This document shows positions 20,553-28,641 of a stretch of 39,330 bases of DNA, piece after piece (position 1 is the stretch's first letter; each line of letters begins with the position of its first letter). The stretch spans positions 1-39,330 of the forward strand of contig JAKSYS010000598.1 of NCBI GenBank assembly GCA_022925895.1. Reading direction: 5' to 3'. Origin of the DNA: Fragilaria crotonensis. Lineage: Eukaryota > Bacillariophyta > Fragilariophyceae > Fragilariales > Fragilariaceae. The translations under genes and the position numbers were made by a program. Under the pieces are notes generated by a model. The model was not told where the DNA came from and ran no database searches. It saw only the letters and a program-made list of their open reading frames with translations.

Positions 20553-22490
20553 ATGGAATGTCAACAAGGGATACGGCAATCCCAGTGCGGTATACACAAG
20601 ACCTATTTGTAATGACCGGCAAAGTGAACGGTGTTAATCGAATAGATAGGTACATACATTTTATATTTCACGTTTGATTCACTTGCTATTATTTGAGGAT
20701 AGATGCTCTCTACTATAGTGTATTAGTTCAGAGCACAAGAATACCTGTACACACGACTGAAAGCGAACCATGAAATGCATTGGTCATCGTTGTCTCGTGT
20801 TGGGAAAAAGCCGGGACGAATTGAAAGTAATGTTCATAGTCGAACCATGCTAACTCGTGGTCATGTACAATTCCCACAATACATGGCTCGAGAAATCAAA
20901 TGTCTACAGATTACTTCGATGTACATTCCGCATGTTAGCCACGAATATTGTGATTCAACATCACCATTATCGCTACATGCTATCCAAGGGGATTTGACAC
21001 AACGGGTACACACATACTTAATGAGTCTTTCCTTGATATTTTTACTGAACCATTGACAACACGGCAATGATGAGCTGCCATAGTACAGGGGGAGGTCTTC
21101 CTCTCATTAGCTCTTTTCTTCTCAATGACCTGCTTTGCTCTGCAGTGATAGCAACTAATGCTGTCGCTGATAAAACGTAATGTTCTTTGGCTACTACAAG
21201 TGCTATTCTGCCTGGTGATTGATCTAGAGCAACTTCGAATAAAGATACAAAGGAGATAACAAGAAAAGGGTGTTCAAGAATCACATCAGTTACGAGTTAG
21301 GACGAGCGGTAGCTACTAGTACAAAACAGTAAAGTACCTAACATCTTGTTGCTGATGAGGAAAGCACAAGATTGTACAAAATAATCATAAAGGAGTGCAG
21401 CAAAGCAAGCTACATGTTCCAAATGGTTCCCATTGTGGATTCAAGTAAGCTCAAAGGAATGTAGCTTTGCAGTGGATATCCAGCCCAAGAGCTGTATTGT
21501 AATCCTCCAATACCACCCTGTAGGCCACCTCATTTGATCTCTAAGTGCATTTTCATAAGTCATACTGGCCCCAAAGTGCAGAACAAGTTCAAAAATTAGT
21601 GAAACAGCCACCATTTTTGCAAGACCTTGTTGTGGACAAAGATGAGACAAAGTTCATTTTGCATCTGCGGCTACTACTCAATACTACTAGACAAAAAGAT
21701 TGCATTGATCCCATACTCATGAGCCTTGCTTCAGCCGTGATATGGGCATCAGTTAATTGGATTTGCTTGCTTGTCATGAGCTGGTGTGGACAAGGAGATG
21801 TAAAATCAAAGTATATGTTTAAGCTTGAGATTTTAATGCTCAATGACAAACAATATTTAGCAATTGCCTAGTATTTTAACATTTAAACCATGCACCCTTT
21901 TCAGTATTCCAAAAGATTGGTCAAGTCTGGAGTCCAACTGACATTGTCCAAGATAATGGGAGGCATATCAGAGAAGGGCAAATACGGGGTTAATAACCCC
22001 ACTGGTAGACAATGATACCTGGTGGTGCTCGTAGCGGACGTACTGTAACTAACACGCCCGGATCCCTAACCCTCACCGTACCCTAAAAAGTGAAGATGGA
22101 TACTGTAACGCAACTTCACAGTACCGGTAACTTTAAACATGATTGTTGGTAAACGAATGAGTACTGAGTTCTCCCTGTTCTAGCACCTGTTCAAGTCATT
22201 CCAATATTTCTATATCTACCGGTAGTTTCTTGGCTCGGGTGCAATGTTCGGAGTTTCCCACTACTTCTATAATATGTACTTCACTTGTATCATCCTTCAG
22301 ATCACAACTGTTTGGGTTCTACGACCACTTCCCCCAAGGCAAGGATCCTATCTGGCTCTCTCTGGTGGACCGTACATCCCTTGATAATTGCCTAAGCCCA
22401 ATTTCCGGAACTTTTCTTTTTCCTCACACCCGCTGGGGCCGTCATACTTGAGCACTTTTCTACTGTGCTACTGTCAAGCTACCAGTTCTA
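20553..22490. other. Long intergenic stretch without a supported gene
   Basis: Several ORFs of 60-110 codons exist on both strands (for example 21545-21871 plus, 21441-21650 minus). None has a domain, good context or a convincing start. Minus-strand pieces around 21640-21420 read weakly like decayed coding DNA. Nothing else recognised. Confidence 0.4.
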
Positions 22491-23038
22491 GTACGAGTAA
22501 CTGGTACTGTACTACCAGGTAATGCGGTAATGCAGTCACATGAACGTATGACAATATTACATACATAAAATATACATACACACATACTACTAGCCGCAAA
22601 AAAGGTGCATGTGGGACTCAGGTCCTCTGCTCCCCTTCGCAACGAGCATGCAGTTCCAACGTTCCAACCGCAAAAAGGTGCATGTGGGACTCAGGTCCTC
22701 TGCTCCCCTTCAACGAGCATGCAGTTCCAACGACTATAACGTTAGAGTAACGGCCGTTTGTTGATGTAAAAACGCTAAAACACCTTCTTACCGTCGTACT
22801 GGGAGTGGTACAAGTACTTGTATGTGCACTGTGCACCATTTAACACAATAAAAAAAACATGGCGTGCGCGATGGGCCTCGACGCCTCGACCAGTGCGCCA
22901 AAAACCGTTCGCGAAGTAAGGGTGGGTCAAGTATTTCCCTCACAAAGTACAACCAAAAAAGCGATAGGACACTTTTCAACAACTTTGATCCAAGAGAAAC
23001 TTTTATATATGACATAAGCGTACTCGAGTACTTGGTAC
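22491..23038. promoter_or_regulatory. GTAC clusters upstream of the SGNH-like gene
   Basis: GTAC at 22491, 22504, 22509, 22797, 22808, 22814, 23020, 23028 and 23035. They form three tight groups of three, at about 710, 410 and 190 bp upstream of the ATG at 23217. Confidence 0.5.
22594..22732. repeat. Tandem duplication, two copies of about 67 bp
   Basis: Copy 1 (22594-22661) and copy 2 (22668-22732), period 74, both running from CCGCAAAAAGGTGCATGTGG to GCATGCAGTTCCAACG. They differ by one A in the A-run and by a missing GC. The near identity points to a recent duplication. Confidence 0.85.
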
Positions 23039-23039
23039 A

Positions 23040-23140
23040 TTCAAAATCGGCTCAAACGGCCAGTGCCCAACCAATTGGGGATGAAAAGGGGCGCCCTTGT
23101 TTGCGACTACGTTCATAATCGAATCAGACGGCCAGTGTCC
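23040..23140. repeat. Short direct repeat, about 28 bp, twice
   Basis: The pattern TTCAnAATCGnnTCAnACGGCCAGTG occurs at about 23040 and again at about 23113, spaced about 73 bp. It lies directly upstream of the SGNH-like gene. The period is almost the same as that of the tandem duplication at 22594. Confidence 0.6.
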
Positions 23141-23216
23141 TAGCACTCGGAGTAAACCCTTTGAAGGACACCTCTGATTTGGAGCATTAAATTCTCTTTC
23201 TGAAGTTATCAAAGAA

Positions 23217-24372
23217 ATGAAGATATTCCAATTCTGCAGTAGCATTGAAATAAATGTTGATCTCGTAGCGGGACGCCTATTTGTGCTTTGTGTCCTGGCC
23301 TTCCTCACACTTCATTCATCGCCGTTGGCATTTTGGGAGAAAATCTCTGTGTCAGAGACTCTTTCCAAGTGCCTTGAATTGAAGTCCCCCTTTGCCACGA
23401 CCTGATGATACGTTCATAGAGTTCAATGACTCACTATCAAGTTTAACAGAAAATGAGGGGCAGTCGACTGCGAAGAAGAGATATTGTGAATTAGGCCAAG
23501 CCCAATCCAAGGAAACTGTATTTGACCAATGCCATCAAGTACTCGATCCCATTTTGAACCAACATGGCGGCAATCATCGACGAAATTGGCTCTTGTTTGG
23601 TGACTCAACCGTAGCTAGGCTTATCAGAGCAACACGTCGGTGTGGCACCTCCAACGAAACCTTGGCAATGCGATGTGATCACTGCCAGTTACTGACATCA
23701 ACAGAGTCCATTCATGCTGAAAACTGGACGAAACCGAATGCAACGATGGGCGAAGGACCTGTCGCATTTGGACTGCTCAATCCCACGTGTTCCGACTGTC
23801 TTGGCTGTAATCATGAAATCCTAGTCAAGAAGGATCAGAAAACCAAACCAGTCATCAAGCAGACGATCCGGTACTTTCCCGTGGAGTTCGCCAGGGATGT
23901 GGCGACTCAGTGCCCCGCTGTGGGTGTCAAGACCACCCAAGAGGCAGTGCAATACTATCTGAAACAAAATTACCCGCAACATGGCTATCAATGGAGTATG
24001 ACAACGTGCTTGGTAAGTGTTGGGTTTCATGATATGTCCATCGTCCCGGATATTGGAATCGCTACCTACGTGATGAATGTGAAGAATTACATCCGTCAAA
24101 TCCGTCCTTTTTGCAAGACTATGCTGTGGTTGGGTATGCATCAAGTGATGGGAAAAGCGAAGTATCTACAGACGAACGCGAAGGTGCTACAATGGAACAA
24201 GGGAGTACTTGATATGTTGTTGCAGAGTTATCCGAACGATATTGTTTTCATAGATACCACAAATCGTACAAGCAATGCCTCTGAGCATCACGACAATATT
24301 CACATGGAGTTCGCCTACTACAGCTCCGTCGCAATGTTCTTGTTCAAGAATCTGACAAATTTCTGCGCCTGA
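23217..24372 (+). CDS. Type II membrane SGNH/PC-esterase-like protein (one frame break at a C-run)
   Basis: ATG at 23217 opens a 62-residue frame with one membrane helix (RLFVLCVLAFLTLHSSPLAF), a likely Golgi-type signal anchor. At TCCCCCTTT (about 23386-23393) the frame shifts by one base into a 326-residue frame ending at 24372 that has no ATG start of its own. The second part has SGNH/GDSL marks: GDS in LLFGDSTVARLI (about 23599-23607), VGFHDMS (about 24020) at the place of the usual G-x-N-D block, and D-x-x-H in HHDNIHMEF (D at 24292, H at 24301). GDS plus DxxH near the C-terminus is the pattern of PMR5/TBL-type polysaccharide O-acyltransferases and PC-esterases. Several Cys pairs (CGTSNETLAMRCDHC, CSDCLGC) suggest a lumenal fold. 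The likely role is modification of a wall or secreted polysaccharide; the substrate is unknown. Confidence 0.65.
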
Positions 24373-24944
24373 TTCTGGCTCATCCCACCTCGTGGGTACC
24401 AAAGTATTGATAAAGGTATTTGAAATCGAAACAGCGCGTTTCAACAAATAGCAACGACGCTCCTGTTAGGGTTAGTCGAAAGGCTCATGGACCTCTAGAT
24501 GCGCTGAGTTTGGTCCTCAGCAAAAACAACAACGGCGGCAATGAATATCCAAGACGAGCGGGTGCATATGTAGTTTGAATGACTCCTTGCTGTAACTGTG
24601 GCCATTCTCGGGGTAGCACAGCGAATGGACAACGCAACCGCCCTGACATGGTCTGCATTAACGCAGTTGCACTCTATAGTCATGACTGCCGTTTCCATGT
24701 CAAATCAAATACAATCTTATGCAAGTGAGTTGACTGCTCAGCATGTGTCCAACGCCATGTCGAAGTTGGAAAGTTATCAGCGCGTGAGGTGTTTGCTGTT
24801 GTGAACAATTACTTGCTTAAAACATGCTAAGAATCTAGTTTTCACCAATACAACGTCAATGACGTGCGGCACCAATTCTTCTAGGGACGTATTCATTCGC
24901 AGTCCTTTCGAATTGGATGCTCATGTCAATACTAAGCAAGTCGT
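24373..24944. other. Intergenic region between convergent genes
   Basis: Lies between the 3' ends of the SGNH-like gene (+) and the epimerase gene (-). A 68-codon ORF at 24598-24804 shows no supporting feature. No other signal seen. Confidence 0.45.
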
Positions 24945-26072
24945 TTAAATAGTCTCCTTCACTGCACTTGCCAATGCTTCTTCAATGGTCCGATGTTGAA
25001 ACACAAACCCACTCTTCTCCAACTTGGACGGAACGGCCTTGACTCCTCCCAAAAGCATTTCCTCTCCCATTTCTCCAAATAGTAAAGACACGACGAATGA
25101 TGGCAATGGAAAAATAGTGGGTCGATTCAAGACCTTGCCCATGGCAGATGTAAATTCTTGATTGGTGCACGGGACTGGAGCGCACACATTAACGAGTCCG
25201 TTGTCCTTGGCAAGTGTTGGTGTTTCCAACGTGTACACGAGAGCACGAGCCGCATCGCGGGCGGAAATGAAGGAAAAGTACTGCCGTCCCGATCCCACCA
25301 CTCCACCCCCACCCAAGAAGAAGATGGGATACAATTTGCCCAGGGCACCACCATTTTTACTCAAAACGACGCCCATGCGACAATGAATGACTCTGTTGTT
25401 GTTATTCTTGGAAGCAGCCGCCGTGGCGGCTGCTTCCCATTGACGAGAAACATCTGCCAGAAATCCAGTCGTTGAGGAAACATCCATTAGTTCGTCAGCA
25501 GCCTTTGGTTCGTCATCACTGCTACTGCTAAAGTAGCTACTTCCGTAGACTCCAACTCCTGACGCGACCAAGAAATCTGTCTTGGCGGCAGTCGATGCGG
25601 CAATGGCCTTGGCCAGTGCTTGGGTTGGTCCAACTCTCGAGTCCAATATTTCTTGCTTCTTTTCGGCAGTCCATGGTCGGATCCCCAAGAATCCCAATGG
25701 ACCCAATCCTGTGGCAACATTTTCGCCAGCCAAATGGACAATGGCGTCCATTTGGGAAAGAATAGTTGGATTCATGACAGAGGAGGGGTCTGTGGCTTTT
25801 GGATTCCAAGGCACAGTAATAGTGTTTGCAGTGGAAGTAGGTTCCTCCAAAGTAGTTGGAGAGTCAAGAGCGTCGACATTATCGCTCCTCGATAACTTGA
25901 CAATTCGGATGGGCTTGCCATACAATGTTGCCTTGGATCCCAGTTCATCAATGAGCGCCGTTCCGAGCAATCCCGATGCCCCGGTGATTCCAACCGTGTA
26001 GTACTTGGATGGAGAAGCGATCGAGGAGAAGGAGCGTTGCAATGTTGAGGTCACATCGTCCAAGAACGACAT
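24945..26072 (-). CDS. SDR39U1/YfcH-type NAD(P)-binding epimerase family protein
   Basis: Intact 375-residue frame with ATG at 26072. A Rossmann nucleotide-binding loop near the start (VGITGASGLLGTALIDEL) fits TGxxGxxG. The family blocks are present: AIVHLAGENVA, WTAEKKQEILDSRVGPTQAL, ASGVGVYGSSYF (in place of SAVGYYG), and CRMGVVLSKNGGALGKLYPIF. A C-terminal DUF1731-like segment is also visible (VLNRPTIFPLPSFVVSLLFG, then EMLLGGVKAVPSKL). This matches the TIGR01777/SDR39U1 atypical short-chain dehydrogenase family, found in bacteria, plastids and mitochondria. The natural substrate is not established for most members. About 25 residues precede the Rossmann fold (Ser-rich, RSFSSIASPS), which could act as an organelle targeting sequence. 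It is the only long conserved gene here besides the MGDG synthase-like gene with no frame break. Confidence 0.85.
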   Translation of the reverse strand: MSFLDDVTSTLQRSFSSIASPSKYYTVGITGASGLLGTALIDELGSKATLYGKPIRIVKLSRSDNVDALDSPTTLEEPTSTANTITVPWNPKATDPSSVMNPTILSQMDAIVHLAGENVATGLGPLGFLGIRPWTAEKKQEILDSRVGPTQALAKAIAASTAAKTDFLVASGVGVYGSSYFSSSSDDEPKAADELMDVSSTTGFLADVSRQWEAAATAAASKNNNNRVIHCRMGVVLSKNGGALGKLYPIFFLGGGGVVGSGRQYFSFISARDAARALVYTLETPTLAKDNGLVNVCAPVPCTNQEFTSAMGKVLNRPTIFPLPSFVVSLLFGEMGEEMLLGGVKAVPSKLEKSGFVFQHRTIEEALASAVKETI

Positions 26073-26416
26073 TTTGGAACAACTTGTCGTCGTTGCTGTT
26101 GTCGAGCGAGGGAGAAGGTGAAGGCGGTTGCGGTGCGACTTGTTGTCGAGATGGTAGTAAAAACGATGCTCATTACCATCATGCGAATCTGGATCATTCC
26201 GTCAGAAGATGAGTTGTGCACTTATTTGTGGTCTTATTTGTAAACTTAAGGTGATGCAGCCTGGGAGGACTGGGAGGAGCCTTCGATTCACATTGTTGTC
26301 ACACATTGACGTCGATTCGAAATCGTCGTACTTGTGCTGAGTGCTGACTCATGATTCACCATCCACCAACACATCGCTTTTCCTCGCGTTGCAATGGATA
26401 TATATGTGGCACAGCA

Positions 26417-26584
26417 GTACCAGTAGTATAAGCTACAAGTACTGGTACCAGGTACTAGCTAGCTAGTAGCTAGTACCGCCATCGGCCGGTCTATATGATG
26501 TACAGTACAAGTACCTGGTAGTCTATAGACTAACCATCACTAGTACCAGTACGCAAGTATTCAGCGAAAGCAGTACAGCAGTAC
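26417..26584. promoter_or_regulatory. Densest GTAC cluster, upstream of the epimerase gene
   Basis: GTAC at 26417, 26439, 26445, 26452, 26473, 26500, 26505, 26511, 26543, 26549, 26573 and 26581: twelve in 168 bp, where well under one is expected. CTAG words are interspersed (AGCTAGCTAGTAGCTAG). Related ACCGGT words follow at about 26594 and 26726. The cluster lies about 345-510 bp upstream of the minus-strand start at 26072. Confidence 0.55.
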
Positions 26585-26786
26585 TGGAGAAATACCGGTA
26601 GAATGCAGCACGAAACGAAGCACGACGCTTCCGGAACTAGGAAGTGAGCACTGCAGAGCACTGTATTCATACACTGCACAATCCTACGACGTATGATATG
26701 GGATACAAGTGGGAGGTGGATCCTACCGGTCTACCGGCAGTTAAATGGCACTCCAATTACGTCATCACACGAACTACCGGTAGTTT

Positions 26787-26896
26787 CGATTAGAATGCAA
26801 GGAAATGACGTCCATACAGTACTACAGTAAGACAGTAACATAGGGAGAGCATGCTGATTGGGTACGGCTTGACGTCATTTCCTTGCATTCTAATCG
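26787..26896. repeat. Perfect 26-bp inverted repeat with a 58-bp loop and CRE-like ends
   Basis: The left arm 26787-26812 and right arm 26871-26896 are exact reverse complements (the core includes TAGAATGCAAGGAAATGACG). The inner end of the right arm forms TGACGTCA (26870-26877), the bZIP/CREB palindrome; the left arm has TGACGTCC, and a TTACGTCA lies just before, near 26759. ACTACCGGTAGTTT flanks the left arm and AAACTACCGGTAGAAA occurs again at about 27049. It could be a hairpin, a small foldback element or a bZIP-controlled site. Confidence 0.8.
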
Positions 26897-27248
26897 GATC
26901 CGTGAAATATAGCATAGAATCCGTATGTTATCTAGTTATGTATGATAGTATGTACCCAACTCGAGCAGATCGATTCTTCAAATTATATTGCTTATTTAAT
27001 AACAGATCAACTTTACCTACGAATCTCAGGCTGCTCCTCTGCGGATAGAAACTACCGGTAGAAACACCCTACACCGTATCAGTAGTCAGTAGACGTCAAT
27101 ACTCCCATACATTTCTGCCGCTGATGGCTGGCTCGATTAAGGGGACTCACACGCTTCACGGCGGTGTCACGGGCTCCCCATCCAATTGCCTCATCAATCA
27201 TGACAAGTGCATATGCATATGAATGAAGCATAATAGGTAATGGGACAT

Positions 27249-28641
27249 GGAGGTCTCACAAATTGGAAGAAGGAAAGCAGCAGGCCCAAGGTTCAAGCGA
27301 CCACGTGGCCGTGCGAAGGACAAGATTCGTTTGATTCGCTTCAGGAGAGAATTTGGCGGGAACTGGAACGGCGCCTCACTATAGCTCACAAATTTGACAC
27401 CACCTGTCATACGATTTCGGTCAACCACGTGACCCGGCCTTGTAGACAAGATCCGATGAATCTTGGCGTGTCTTTCGCATCTGGAGGAAGATTTTGCCTG
27501 CCGTGGCAATTGGCCCAGAGATTCGCTATACTAGTACCTCTCGGAAAACGTAACTAGAGTAGTAGTACAAGGTACTGTACTTCCATCACAGAGCGTTCTC
27601 AATTTGGGATGTTGAAGTCAAAAGCCAATCCGTTTGCATGTCGTCTGTACGCCTTTTTCGAACCATACCGTATTACTACTACTGGAGTAGTCCAACGCTG
27701 GAATACTACCCCTGACCCCTGACCCGCCTGACCCATGACATTCGACATTGGAGCTTTTCCCAATGAAAGTCAAAAACGTCCGTTGGATAACGCCACATTT
27801 TTAGCAAACCGTATGAAACCCCAAAACCTTGCACAGAAACCCAAAGTTAGTCGTACTAATGAGAAAAGCGTACCATACATTTCCATAAAATCACACAAAA
27901 CACAAACTTCAACTCTTTTATTCTTACGTATCCGTGATCCGTCATCACATTTGCCGTTCACATTCCCATGCAACCCAAACGTGAGCTCTGGTGTGAGTGA
28001 TGTATACGGCTCCGAATTGCAGATGTGCATATTAAATCATACATGTCATGAATAAATTCATAGGTCTTTTCGAGGGTACGATGTCGATGCATAGGTAACT
28101 TTGCACATGCAAGCACCTGGTACCAAGTACGGAGTAGTATAATGACAGTACATTTGTGTGAAATCTGTATTTTTCTGATCACTGAGCATGCGATTGTGCT
28201 CCAGATTCCAGATGTATGTGCATGACCGACTTTGCTCGCTTAGGATCAACACCCTACTTGTACCGTTCCAGATATAGTATACTACTCGATGAGTACCGGT
28301 ACATGGTGAACGGGTTTGCGTGCCATAGTTTTACACATGATTATAGATCCGAACTGAATCTCTGGAACTGATAGTGACGGATTTGGCGCGACACAGTGTA
28401 GCGGCCTCGCTACGCGTCACAAATTGGATCTAGAAGGTACAAGTAGACTACCAGGGTACCACGATTTTGGATGTCAGTGTCGAAAGCCAATCCGTGCTAC
28501 AAGGAAGATTCAATGAATCTCGGCACACCTTTTCTAGCATCTTGAGAAAGATTCGGGGCGATGTGATAATGAGGCCTCACTGTCGCACAAATTGGAAACC
28601 AGATCACAAGCTTTGGGATGTTAACGTCTAAAGCCAATCCT
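27249..28641. repeat. Diverged dispersed repeat family reaching the start of the PhoX-like gene
   Basis: Three short motifs recur. (a) CTCACAAATTGGA-type at about 27253, 27375-27397, 28403-28429 and 28571-28597. (b) GATGAATCT...GGAGGAAGATT-type at about 27450-27495 and 28507-28553. (c) TTTGGGATGTTGAAGTCAAA-type, ending AAAGCCAATCC, at about 27603-27632, 28465-28492 and 28612-28639. Copy (c3) covers the ATG at 28618. The copies are 70-85 percent alike by eye. The rest of 26897-28617 holds no gene I can support. Confidence 0.6.
28260..28460. promoter_or_regulatory. GTAC cluster upstream of the PhoX-like gene
   Basis: GTAC at 28260, 28293, 28299, 28437 and about 28456, 160-360 bp upstream of the ATG at 28618. 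GAGTACCGGTAC joins the GTAC and ACCGGT words. Confidence 0.45.

Noticed and set aside
21545-21871. 108-codon plus-strand ORF
   Set aside because: No domain, no conserved-looking pattern and an equally long ORF on the opposite strand; kept only as unassigned DNA.
22594-22732. CRISPR-like array
   Set aside because: Only two copies of a 67-bp unit with a 6-bp gap and no spacers, in a eukaryotic genome.
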